Positions 1 through 8,312 of a stretch of 22,474 nucleotides of DNA are shown piece by piece (position 1 is the first letter of the stretch; each line of letters begins with the position of its first letter). Position numbers and translations under genes: made by a program. Source of the DNA: JADHUC01 sp964617665 (GTDB lineage: Bacteria; Planctomycetota; Planctomycetia; Pirellulales; Pirellulaceae); assembly GCA_964617665.1 (NCBI GenBank), contig CAZUAH010000206.1, positions 1-22,474 on the forward strand, written 5' to 3'. The notes beneath the pieces were generated by a model. The model was given only the letters and a program-made list of their open reading frames with translations. It did not search any database and was not told the DNA's origin.

Positions 1-2362
1 CGTTGCGGATGAGGATGCTGCCATGGATCGGCCACACAGACTCCAACTGTTCCCACGCCATCAAGCGGCGGTCTTCCCCGACGGCGCGGAAACGCCAGGC
101 AAGTGCACCGTCGGACGCCCGCAGGCAATAGACGCATCCGTCTCGGCTGCCGAACAGTACCATTCCCTTGTAGATGGTCGGCGGAGAATCGATGCGTCCT
201 TCTGTCGTGAACGTCCAGAGCTGCTTGCCTGAATCCTCATCCAGTGCATGCAGGGTATGACGATGAAGCGAGGCCACATACAGTCTGCCGCCGGCTACGA
301 CCGGGGCGGTCAAGCGGCCGTTGATAGCTGTTTCCCATCGCTTGGCCGGCGATTTGGGAGCTGCACATGACGCGACGCCGCTGCGAGCCGCGTCATGCCG
401 AAATGTGGGCCAATCGGACGAGCTGAGAGTCGAGGGTCCAGAGTCGAGAACCTTACCGAACGCAGGGCCCTTTGTGAGCAGATGCTTCTTCACATCGATA
501 TCGGCAGACACGCGGGCCTTGGGCGCGGCGATGGCATTCAAGCCGTTCAGTTTCATATCCGCCGAGCACGCGCAGTCGTGCATCGAGGCGTAAATCAGGC
601 CGTTCGCCGGCATAATCCCGTAGAGGCATTCACCGCGGACCCAGTGGTGAATCTTCCACTGCCACGTTTTGAGATCGACAAACTCGATGCCTTCCTTCGA
701 CATCAGCAGATAGTCGACGGTCGCCTTGGATGGGTAACACCGGTGATGGATAAACCATACGGGATCCTCCACATCCGGATTGGAATCATAGACGAGCTTG
801 CCCGTCAACAGATCGGTCCCGACCACATGGTTGTCTTTCGGGTCCTTGTCCTTGAGCCACGTGGAAAAGGGCGACAACACCATTTTGTTCACTACCAACA
901 GATCCTCGGGAGACTGGTATCCGGACGGGTAGTGGGGGGCCTCCCAGAGGATCTCGCCGTCGGTCGCGCGGAGCCCAACCATCTTCAGGGTCTCGCCCTT
1001 CATGTGCTGCTTGTATCCACGACCGCCGGCAAAAGCGACAACGCCGTTGTTCACGACGAGTTTCGGCGTGTACCCGGTAGGGATGCCCTGCTCCAGATCG
1101 ACGGCGGCGACCGGTTCGGAGGCCCACCGCTCTTCACCGGTTTTCTTGTCAACGGCGGCGATACTCTCGCCGTTGTGGAAATAGGCGGCGTCCGCATCTA
1201 CCGCGAGCGTTCCAGGCAGAATCTTCGACGACAACTGCCAGCGCGTCTTGCCAGTCTCGGCGTCGATGACCAGTAGCTTTCGGTCCCAGCCCTTCCAGAG
1301 TTTGTTGATCGGGTTTCCCGGAGCCCTGGCCGTATCCGAATAGAGCATCCGTGACTCCTCTTCTTCCTCTGTGCGGGGCGACCCTACGACCACATAGAGC
1401 AGTCCGTCGTTGAGGACGATCTCCCAAGTGTTTGCCGTTCCTTCATACGTCTGCAAAGTCTTTCCTGTCGCGCCGTCGAGTTTCGAGATCGACTCACGCA
1501 GGCCCAACGTCACATAGAGATGCTCCGACGTGGCGACCAGCAGACGTGGCAACTGCGCCGGACCGCTTTTTAGTGGCGTGAAATGAGTCCACCACTTTGG
1601 AAGTGGCCGCTTCCACAACACGACGCCATTGAACGCATCGCGCGCGATCAGGTGCCACCGAGCGGGCAGCATGATCGAGGCGGTAGAACCTTCGTCGAAG
1701 ATGTAGAAGACCCGGTTGCCGGCAGAGACCATCGCGCTGGTGCTGGCCATGTGATCGTGATGCCGCCCCCATCGCGGGCCTCCGACCCACTGCAGATGTT
1801 CCGGCGGCGCGACCAGCGTGTCGCGGCTGACCGCGTTGCCAGTCGAGTCGTACATGTAGTGAGTCCATTCGTCCATCTCGTCGGGCCGTGGTTTGCGGAC
1901 GAGGGTTTCAACTTTCGGGTTTCGGGTTTCAGGACCGAGTTTGACGGCAACGCCACCAGGGGCCAACACTCGCAAGATTTCTTCATCCCGTATCTCGCCT
2001 CCCGCATCTCGCATCACGATGAGGTTCACCAGGTTGTCTATGTAGGGCAGTCGATCACCGTCCCAGCGGCTGATCGAGACTTTGCCGTACAGGCCAAGAT
2101 CCTCCACATGTTCGCGTGCGGCGGCGATCTTCGCCTCGGACCGCTCCAAACCGTGTACCAGGAAGCCATCCAACTTGCCGAAGTCGGCCGTTAGCTTGCC
2201 GTCCCCGCAGCCCACGTGAACCACTAGGCCGCCGCTTATCCCATTCGCCTTCAGAATCTGCTCAGCACTTTCTCCGCGTACTTCCAGCGTCAAAGGACCG
2301 CCCAAGCCGAGAGCGGAAGACAGTACGATGGCCGATGTCAGAGATTTCAATAGGTTTTGCAT
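1..2362 (-). CDS. Exported methyltransferase-like + PQQ (BamB-like) beta-propeller protein, C-terminus cut by window edge
   Basis: The frame stays open from the ATG at 2362 to the left edge, giving 787 residues without a stop, so the C-terminus lies outside the window. The start has a strong ribosome site (AGGAGA at 2371-2376). Residues 1-30 form a Sec-type signal (MQNLLKSLTSAIVLSSALGL). Residues about 40-145 look like a compact class I methyltransferase Rossmann core, with VVHVGCGDG (47-55, SAM-loop motif) and EILRVLAPGG (128-137). From WTHYMYD (166-172) and QWVGGPRWGRHHD onward, PQQ-type propeller blades repeat, with blade ends such as DAETGKTRW, DKKTGEERW and DEDSGKQLW. I recognise this fusion as one common in planctomycetes; its reaction is unknown to me. 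A SAM-dependent enzyme outside the cytoplasm would be odd, so the Rossmann part may be structural. It is the last visible gene of the leftward convoy, 145 bases after the esterase gene. Three 7-base-period arrays lie within it. Confidence 0.85.
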   Translation of the reverse strand, partial: MQNLLKSLTSAIVLSSALGLGGPLTLEVRGESAEQILKANGISGGLVVHVGCGDGKLTADFGKLDGFLVHGLERSEAKIAAAREHVEDLGLYGKVSISRWDGDRLPYIDNLVNLIVMRDAGGEIRDEEILRVLAPGGVAVKLGPETRNPKVETLVRKPRPDEMDEWTHYMYDSTGNAVSRDTLVAPPEHLQWVGGPRWGRHHDHMASTSAMVSAGNRVFYIFDEGSTASIMLPARWHLIARDAFNGVVLWKRPLPKWWTHFTPLKSGPAQLPRLLVATSEHLYVTLGLRESISKLDGATGKTLQTYEGTANTWEIVLNDGLLYVVVGSPRTEEEEESRMLYSDTARAPGNPINKLWKGWDRKLLVIDAETGKTRWQLSSKILPGTLAVDADAAYFHNGESIAAVDKKTGEERWASEPVAAVDLEQGIPTGYTPKLVVNNGVVAFAGGRGYKQHMKGETLKMVGLRATDGEILWEAPHYPSGYQSPEDLLVVNKMVLSPFSTWLKDKDPKDNHVVGTDLLTGKLVYDSNPDVEDPVWFIHHRCYPSKATVDYLLMSKEGIEFVDLKTWQWKIHHWVRGECLYGIMPANGLIYASMHDCACSADMKLNGLNAIAAPKARVSADIDVKKHLLTKGPAFGKVLDSGPSTLSSSDWPTFRHDAARSGVASCAAPKSPAKRWETAINGRLTAPVVAGGRLYVASLHRHTLHALDEDSGKQLWTFTTEGRIDSPPTIYKGMVLFGSRDGCVYCLRASDGALAWRFRAVGEDRRLMAWEQLESVWPIHGSILIRN
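425..452. repeat. Heptamer array A (4 units) inside the PQQ-propeller gene
   Basis: Four consecutive 7-base units occur here, starting gagagtc at 425 and gagggtc at 432, followed by a cagagtc and a degenerate gagaacc. The period is exactly 7. On the coding (minus) strand the array encodes about residues 637-646 (VLDSGPSTLS), at a probable linker just before a new block of propeller blades (DWPTFRHDAARSG). Confidence 0.6.
1904..1938. repeat. Heptamer array B (5 units) inside the PQQ-propeller gene
   Basis: Five consecutive 7-base units are visible: ggtttca at 1904, actttcg at 1911, ggtttcg at 1918, ggtttca at 1925 and a diverged unit at 1932. On the minus strand they encode about residues 142-153 (GPETRNPKVET), exactly at the junction between the methyltransferase-like core and the propeller. 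Confidence 0.65.
1986..2020. repeat. Heptamer array C (5 units) inside the PQQ-propeller gene
   Basis: Five 7-base units run from 1986: tcccgta, tctcgcc, tcccgca, tctcgca, then tcacgat at 2014. Read on the minus strand the pattern is xCGxGAx, the same pattern as the intergenic array at 21504-21531. The array encodes about residues 115-126 (around MRDAGGEIRDE), between the beta-4-like strand and the RVLAPGG motif of the methyltransferase-like core. Confidence 0.65.
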
Positions 2363-2437
2363 ATCAACTTTCTCCTTCTTGGTGACAGGTTGGATAGTAT
2401 AGATAGAATCGTTATTCGAGAAACAACTGTCGTCGCC

Positions 2438-2501
2438 GTAGCCGAAGTGGCAACACTTCGGGCGGAAGCGGCAAATCCCGAAGTCTTGCCACTCCGGCTA
2501 C
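2438..2501. repeat. Long imperfect inverted repeat (24-bp arms) between esterase and PQQ-propeller genes
   Basis: The left arm at 2438-2461 begins gtagccgaagtggc and the right arm at 2478-2501 ends gccactccggctac. The arms pair over 24 bp with two mismatches around a 16-base loop. It begins 7 bases after the esterase stop codon, and that TAG is itself part of a further gtagccg copy. There is no T-tract on either side, so a classical intrinsic terminator is unlikely. A REP-like dispersed palindrome or an mRNA-stabilising stem fits better. Other copies could not be sought beyond this window. Confidence 0.75.
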
Positions 2502-2507
2502 CAACGG

Positions 2508-4715
2508 CTACTCGGTTTCGTTAATCTGCGCTTCCACCGCCCTGAGGGCTTCGGTCAGCTCTTCCAGTTTTGCTTTCAATTCGGGTTTGGGTTTTCTCTG
2601 TACGGTTTGCATTTCTTCGATGATTTGGGCGATGCGACGCGTTTTGCTGGTCATGAGAGCTTGCGGGCCGCCGCCCATTTTGCTTGAGTAGCGCTGGGCC
2701 TCAATCTCGGAAAGCCTCGCCAACACTTCTTCCATTTGCCGCTCAACGAGTCTCTTTTCAACAACGGCCCTGAACGCCTTGTCCTTCGCGTTGCTTCCCT
2801 CCTGCTCCTCTGGAGTCTCCGGCCAACTGTCCGGTAACGGCCAATCGTCGGTGCGGAACGTAAGCATCGGGAAACCACGATTGAGCGCATTGCCGTCGGG
2901 CGTGTTCGCCCAGCCGTAGCGCACGGCAACGGGATCATCCACAAACGGACTGGAAACCTCCAACGCCCGCTCTTTCCCGTTGCGGACCACATGCGCCGGA
3001 TGCCAAATGCGATCCTCCCCGGCGATGGAGAAGCCGGAGTAGGGCGCGCCGTGGAGCGGGCATGGCAGTGTAACCCATTCAGGCGACTTCCTACCCGGAT
3101 TCTCCGCCTCATACGCCGCCGATCTTTTCATGTAGACAGGATCGAGGTCGAAATAGAGCCAAGCGACCTTCTTGCCCGTCTTTTCGTTTGTCACGATTTT
3201 CATCTCACGATAGATCGGTCCGCGATACGGCAATTCTTCACCGTAGACCCGGGCCAGCGCCCATCGCGCGGCGCGTTCGCCGACTGGGCGCTTGTCGCGA
3301 GGGTGGATGCCCTGGCCGCCCAGATCGTTGCAGATGATCATCTCGCAATTGTCGAACTGGCGGACCGTGCGGTTGTGGACATCGCGGATCAAGGCGTAGC
3401 CGTGGTTGTAGGAAAGCTCCGGTGGCGTGGGCTCTTTCCACCGGGGTAGTTCGATAACGCCGATGGGCATCTCTGGATTCTCGAACAGTTCGCGGTGCGA
3501 GGTAATCACGCGAGGGAACGTCTGCTCGTACTGGGACCAGCGGCCAAAGTTGTTGTTCTCGCCCTGATAGAAGATCATCCCATCGACCTTTAGTCTGCGC
3601 AACGGGTACACCACCGCGTTGAACAAACCACCTGGGGGCGACCAGGCCTCGCGCGCATCGTTCAAAATCCGCCGTTCGCGCAAGATTTTGGTCGCCTTCA
3701 ATTTCGGTGGCTTGGGCGGGCGAGCCTTCTCCTTCGCCTCGTCCGTCAAGGCGTTGTACGCGGCCAGCGCCTCTTCGTATTCGTCCACCAAGGCTTGCGC
3801 CTTGGCCACCTCGGACTCGTAAACCTGCTTGCGATACTCCGGCAATTCCCACTGCTTGCACAAAGCGTCGTATTCAGCAAGTTGTTGCTTGAACACTGGA
3901 TGGTCGATCGTGCGAAGCGCCTCGCGCGAGCACCACGCTTGCCCGGTGGTGCCACCGCGAGCATTGTTGATGATTCCCACGGGCACATTCAAATAGCGGT
4001 GCAGAGTTGTCGCGAAGTAGTACGTGACGCCGTTAATGTCAACGACCGTCCGCGGCGAGCAGACCAGCCAGTGAGCGGGCTCGTCCAAGTCCTCTTTGGG
4101 CTTGTACCACGAGCCATCCAGCTTGCAGAACCGAACTCCCGGGTAGCGGGCACCGGGCATTTCCAGAGCATCGCCGTCGAAGTTCCGAATCTGGATGTTG
4201 CTTTGGCCGGTGTTCAGCCACACAATGCCGACGAGCGCATTTTGAGCCGCATCAACCTCGTTGCCGCTTTGCGCGAGGATCGTCTTCGGTTTGAACGATG
4301 CCGCCATCGCTGGGAATTCGACTTCCCAGGCTCCGTTGCCGTCGGCCGTGACTATGGCCGTGACGGATTTAAACGGCTTGGCGTTGTGCTCGATATACCG
4401 AATCGTGGCATGGTATTCATCGTCCGCGGGCAACGGAGGCACTTCTTTGCTCTGAAACGTATACGGCGGATCGACCGGTGCTTCGGCAACCAGCGACGCG
4501 ACCGATTCGGCGTCCTCTGTAATTGTCACTTCTACCTCGGCGCCCGGTTTGGCCCAGCCCCAAATGGCAAACGGTTCGTCTCGCTGAAGCACCATGTTAT
4601 CCGTGAGGATGTTGGCAAGATGCAGAGACGGTTCGGACGCGGCCATCGGAGTCGTACAGAGACCCGCGAACATAAAGACAAATGATAAGATCGTCGTGGG
4701 AAAATACGTTTTCAT
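2508..4715 (-). CDS. Sialate O-acetylesterase-like SGNH esterase (SASA-type), exported, with coiled-coil additions
   Basis: The 735-residue product starts with a signal peptide (MKTYFPTTILSFVFMFAGLC, cleavage near 25). Family motifs are in order: LHLANILTDNMVLQRD (31-46), typical of the N-terminal beta domain; NTGQSN (168-173) with probable nucleophile Ser172; IFYQGENN (381-388); and GIHPRDKRPVGER (469-481) with probable catalytic His471. Such enzymes remove O-acetyl groups from sialic acids or other glycans. Two parts look like additions: a Glu/Lys-rich helical stretch (about 285-345) between the catalytic blocks, and a C-terminal coiled-coil-like tail (about 645-735). The ATG overlaps the upstream stop as ATGA, which implies translational coupling to the PDZ/HEAT protein gene. 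The true substrate cannot be told from sequence; the neighbouring sulfatase suggests a decorated polysaccharide. Confidence 0.82.
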   Translation of the reverse strand: MKTYFPTTILSFVFMFAGLCTTPMAASEPSLHLANILTDNMVLQRDEPFAIWGWAKPGAEVEVTITEDAESVASLVAEAPVDPPYTFQSKEVPPLPADDEYHATIRYIEHNAKPFKSVTAIVTADGNGAWEVEFPAMAASFKPKTILAQSGNEVDAAQNALVGIVWLNTGQSNIQIRNFDGDALEMPGARYPGVRFCKLDGSWYKPKEDLDEPAHWLVCSPRTVVDINGVTYYFATTLHRYLNVPVGIINNARGGTTGQAWCSREALRTIDHPVFKQQLAEYDALCKQWELPEYRKQVYESEVAKAQALVDEYEEALAAYNALTDEAKEKARPPKPPKLKATKILRERRILNDAREAWSPPGGLFNAVVYPLRRLKVDGMIFYQGENNNFGRWSQYEQTFPRVITSHRELFENPEMPIGVIELPRWKEPTPPELSYNHGYALIRDVHNRTVRQFDNCEMIICNDLGGQGIHPRDKRPVGERAARWALARVYGEELPYRGPIYREMKIVTNEKTGKKVAWLYFDLDPVYMKRSAAYEAENPGRKSPEWVTLPCPLHGAPYSGFSIAGEDRIWHPAHVVRNGKERALEVSSPFVDDPVAVRYGWANTPDGNALNRGFPMLTFRTDDWPLPDSWPETPEEQEGSNAKDKAFRAVVEKRLVERQMEEVLARLSEIEAQRYSSKMGGGPQALMTSKTRRIAQIIEEMQTVQRKPKPELKAKLEELTEALRAVEAQINETE

Positions 4716-7700
4716 CGTTGCTTTCTCTTCTTCGGAGGGGAGGCGTTGGTCTTTCGGATGACCCCTTCCCAGTGTCGGACTTGTCTTTCGTATGTCTTCT
4801 TTCTGTCGGGATCGGCGGCAGCCAATTTGGCTTGGGCGTTGACGAGTCGTTCTTCGAAGATCGGCATCGCGGCTTTGGCGTTCGGTCCAATTCCGGCCAA
4901 CGCAGTTACCGCACTACTCGCATTGAAGCCGTCTTCGCTATCAGCTTCCTTCATGAGCGCGTTGACGATTGCCTCACTGGCGTGCCCGCGTTTGGCCATC
5001 TCCGTCAGTGCGTTGCGAAGGCGGTTTTTTCCAAACACGCTTTTCTCGGTCAAGAAGTTCTGGATGGTTTCGGACGCGCTGCCAGCCGTCTCTGGTTCTT
5101 CAACATAACGTAGGACGTAGGCTACGCCAGCTCGCACCCACCACTCCTCGTTGTCGGCCAGGGCGGTAACCTGATCCAGATGCTTGGCCGCCGCCGCCCC
5201 GCAGTTGCTGAGGGCCATGAGCGCGCCTTCGCGGACGTAAACATCTTCGTGCTTCAGCAGAGGCAGCAGGCTAGGCACAGCCTGCCCGGCAGTGTCTGGG
5301 GTCATCACGTCTCGTCTGTTTCCTTTGCCCAAGCCGTTCATGCCGAACGAGCCGGCAATCGTGTCGCAGCCGCCGCGGATCACGCGTACATCGTCCGATT
5401 CGAGCGCCCGTAGAATATACGGCATAGCCGCTTGGCCTTCGCCCATCAGCGAATACGCCGCGTTTCGCCGGATGCGTGAATCGAAATGGCCCAGATACTG
5501 GGCCCGCGTGGCGACAGAGACCTCTTTGCGAGGAAGCTCATCACGGTTGCCGAAAATCTCCTGGCTCAAATCGGTCACGCTTTCGTTTGGTCTGCCGGGA
5601 GGGTCGATCACCAATCCGGTCGTGCACGGCGGTAACACCGTCTCCAGGATCAGACGCGCCGGCGTCTTAATAGAAAGATCTGGTTCATCGAGGACAGGGC
5701 CGGGTGCCCAATCTTTGGGTCGCGGCCTAAAAGCAAGCGTATTACCTCCCTTGCTCGCATACAGCCCGAAGTCAGCCCCGTTTCTGCCCGACACCCGAAT
5801 AGCAAGGACATTTTGCCCACGGCGCAAGTGCCGTACGGCCTCCTGCTCCAATGGAATGGTCGCCAGCGCAACGATTCGCATGCGCGGCCCTTGAAGGGCA
5901 TCCGACCAAAGGAATGGGTGCCCGTTCAGATACGCGACGGCCTTCGTACTCTTGAGCAGCCGTAGCGTCAGCACCATTGCATCGTAGTCGGTTTCTTCGC
6001 AATCGAATGCAATACGAATGTGAGGAACGGTGTTGCCAGTGGAACGCATGCCGTCTTCGTCCTTACCGCTGACAAGCGGTCCTGTGCCCGATTCCCATTG
6101 GCTGTCGTCGAAGTCAACGAAGGTCCAACCGGCGGGCGGCTCTTCACCTTTGGGCACGGAGAGCAGCCGCCACGTGAGTCGCTGGCCAGGGTATCCAGCC
6201 GTGTTGGCGGGAACCAACGGAATCCAGTTCTTCAGCCGTTCCGTCAAAACGCCCGCATCGTACAAATCGTTCAAGGCTGCAATCCTGGGCCAGTGGCCAC
6301 TGGGCATATCCGCCACACGCAAGGCGGTGGCTCTTGCCTGCTCGTCAATTCGCCAGTCCGTGGCGTTTTCCTTCCATAGCAACTCGCAATAGAAGGCCCA
6401 AAGCGTCGCGTCGTCCGGAGTTGCCAGTTCGCGCCGTGCAAGTTGTTGATAGATCCCAGCCTTCGGATCTGCGGCCAACCTCTCAAACGCTTCGCGGGCC
6501 TCGGGCGACGTGTACGTGAGCCACCTGTGCCGACGATAGAGTTTGCCCGCCTCGGATACCGCCGCGGCACCTTCAGCCGTCTTGAGACGCCAGTTGACAC
6601 CGCCTCGTTGAGCGTATTCGCCTCGGGTGTACCGATCGAGGTCCGTCCAAATCCTCCGTGCCAGAGTGAAATCGAGGTTCACCATCGCCGTTTCCATCTT
6701 GGCAAGCGACAAGGCGAGGTCCTTTTCCTTGCGTTCGGCTGCGGCCAACAACTGGCGGGCCAACTCGCTGTCGGGACGGACCGTTTGTCGAAGCTCGTCA
6801 AACCGACAATGTCGATACAGCTTAATCCCTTTCTGCAGGTCGGCTGGCAGGTGTTGTTTGGCGAAAACACTCTTTCGACCGTCGTGGATCCGCAATACAC
6901 GATTGGGCATGGCGTACAACTGCGCGACGCCACCTGTCGACAGGATCGGACCGCGATACGTGTAGATCTTGCCGATGACTGATTCCGGCAACAGAAAACC
7001 GCCGTCCCAGCGCCGCGAGACGTTCAACAGCCATTGCCAGTACCCGAGCATGCGGCGATAGTCGGGATAGTGGGGATTGTGGGCGCCTTGCACGTTGCCC
7101 CAGATGAACCCCATGAATCCGCCGGTGTGTCCGCTTGTTCGGCCGCGATAGCTGTTGGTGACCAAGCGAGCGTAGTATTCGCTGGCGGCTTGATCGCCGA
7201 GAATGTTGAAGACCACGCCCGGAATTGCGTTCTTGCCGTTGCCTCCACCAAACTCGGGTCGGTGATCGCCGTAGGGGACTCCGCCGCGATGGTTGAACCG
7301 CGTGAAGAACTTTGTGGCCTTCTCCAGCGCCTGATGGTCAACCGGTACGCCGGCCTCGTCCATCAGCACAAGGGCCAGCCAGCAAACCAGCCCACAATTG
7401 TTCAATGATCCGCCCTGCACGTAGCCTGCGCCAGGGTACGAACCGTGGCCCCAAGTGCCACAGGGCTGTTGGCTCTGGGCCAGCGATTGTGCAATCTCGT
7501 AGCACAGCGGCAGAACGGTCTCGTCACCCGTCTGCAGATAGTACTCGGCCAGAAACACGCCCATGTAGCCCCATTCCCAATTGATGGTGCTGAAGGCATC
7601 TGGGTCGAAATCCTTGCGATATCCATACGCCAACCGGCGAGCGTTTTCCCAATATTTCGGATCCTCGGCGGCCAGCCAGGTCAGCCCATCGAGCGCGAAG

Positions 7701-8260
7701 CCGACGTAGATCTTCCCGTCGAACAGACCGTCGTGGTTCTGTTGGCGAACCAAGTATTCACAAGCATCCAAGTGAATGGCACGGCTCTTGGTGCAATCGA
7801 AGGGCCAGTCTTTGCTCAAGGCACCAAGCTTGCGGATCGGAATTGAGATAGTCTTCGCCTCACTGGCCCGCGTGATGCTCAGTTCCAGCGTGCCGGTCTG
7901 CTCGGAGATTTCGATTTGCTCGCCAAACACTTTGAGAGGTTCGACGCCCAGCGGCTTGCCATTCGCCGCGTGAATCACATCGTTGGTCACTGCGATACCG
8001 TCTGCGGGCGAGTCGGCTTCCACTTCACGCACGACAAGCGTCTCGCCATGAATCCACCCGTTCATGCCCGTCGGTCCCAGCACCGTCGGAATGTAGAACT
8101 GTCGTCCCGAAAGCGCAACATCAGGGCTCAGTTCGTCCATCTGAAAGAAAACGTCTTCTGTGGAGGTAGCCGTGTCTTCTGCCGCAGACAAAAAGACGTT
8201 GGGCGTTAGGAGGCAACATCCCAATCCCAAAAGAAACGATGCAACACAAATCCGTTTCAT
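4712..8260 (-). CDS. Large exported PDZ / alpha-toroid / galactose-binding-like / HEAT-repeat protein
   Basis: The 1182-residue product has a Sec-type signal (about 1-26). Cys15/Cys16 follow the hydrophobic core but do not make a clear lipobox. Residues about 55-145 look like a PDZ domain (LGPTGMNGW, SPADGIAVTNDVI). Residues about 165-450 resemble the alpha/alpha toroid of terpene-cyclase-like and lyase-like folds, with conserved aromatic and Gly segments such as WGHGSYPGAGYVQGG and YGDHRPEFGGGNGK. Residues about 700-850 look like a galactose-binding-type beta sandwich (VDFDDSQWESGTGP, GQNVLAIRVSG). Residues about 915-1135 are HEAT-like helical repeats. The tail is basic (PKKRKQR). I associate this architecture with planctomycete proteins (DUF6288-type, from memory); no reaction is known to me. 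The start has AGGAG six bases upstream. It overlaps the esterase gene by 4 bases and lies 52 bases after the sulfatase gene. Confidence 0.75.
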   Translation of the reverse strand: MKRICVASFLLGLGCCLLTPNVFLSAAEDTATSTEDVFFQMDELSPDVALSGRQFYIPTVLGPTGMNGWIHGETLVVREVEADSPADGIAVTNDVIHAANGKPLGVEPLKVFGEQIEISEQTGTLELSITRASEAKTISIPIRKLGALSKDWPFDCTKSRAIHLDACEYLVRQQNHDGLFDGKIYVGFALDGLTWLAAEDPKYWENARRLAYGYRKDFDPDAFSTINWEWGYMGVFLAEYYLQTGDETVLPLCYEIAQSLAQSQQPCGTWGHGSYPGAGYVQGGSLNNCGLVCWLALVLMDEAGVPVDHQALEKATKFFTRFNHRGGVPYGDHRPEFGGGNGKNAIPGVVFNILGDQAASEYYARLVTNSYRGRTSGHTGGFMGFIWGNVQGAHNPHYPDYRRMLGYWQWLLNVSRRWDGGFLLPESVIGKIYTYRGPILSTGGVAQLYAMPNRVLRIHDGRKSVFAKQHLPADLQKGIKLYRHCRFDELRQTVRPDSELARQLLAAAERKEKDLALSLAKMETAMVNLDFTLARRIWTDLDRYTRGEYAQRGGVNWRLKTAEGAAAVSEAGKLYRRHRWLTYTSPEAREAFERLAADPKAGIYQQLARRELATPDDATLWAFYCELLWKENATDWRIDEQARATALRVADMPSGHWPRIAALNDLYDAGVLTERLKNWIPLVPANTAGYPGQRLTWRLLSVPKGEEPPAGWTFVDFDDSQWESGTGPLVSGKDEDGMRSTGNTVPHIRIAFDCEETDYDAMVLTLRLLKSTKAVAYLNGHPFLWSDALQGPRMRIVALATIPLEQEAVRHLRRGQNVLAIRVSGRNGADFGLYASKGGNTLAFRPRPKDWAPGPVLDEPDLSIKTPARLILETVLPPCTTGLVIDPPGRPNESVTDLSQEIFGNRDELPRKEVSVATRAQYLGHFDSRIRRNAAYSLMGEGQAAMPYILRALESDDVRVIRGGCDTIAGSFGMNGLGKGNRRDVMTPDTAGQAVPSLLPLLKHEDVYVREGALMALSNCGAAAAKHLDQVTALADNEEWWVRAGVAYVLRYVEEPETAGSASETIQNFLTEKSVFGKNRLRNALTEMAKRGHASEAIVNALMKEADSEDGFNASSAVTALAGIGPNAKAAMPIFEERLVNAQAKLAAADPDRKKTYERQVRHWEGVIRKTNASPPKKRKQR

Positions 8261-8312
8261 GAAGGGCTCCTGGTTCTTGTTCTCTTAGCGAGCGCTGTTT
8301 GATGCTCGGTTG

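Noticed and set aside
395..1276. A 293-codon open frame on the plus strand near the left edge
   Set aside because: The opposite strand carries the continuous PQQ-propeller frame with repeated blade motifs; this is its shadow.
425..2020. CRISPR array as an explanation for the short repeats
   Set aside because: Units are 7 bases long, directly abutting, with no spacers, and lie within a coding frame.
1..2362. Frameshifted pseudogene at the left end
   Set aside because: The frame was checked at several points (near 58, 298, 478, 1078, 1858, 1978, 2098 and at the ATG at 2362) and stays in register, so the gene is intact but cut by the edge.
2438..2501. Intrinsic terminator
   Set aside because: The stem is much longer than usual and no T-tract follows on either strand.
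3795..4685. A 296-codon open frame on the plus strand
   Set aside because: It is antisense to the sialate O-acetylesterase-like gene, which contains the GQSN and YQGENN motifs. No domain is visible in the plus-strand peptide.
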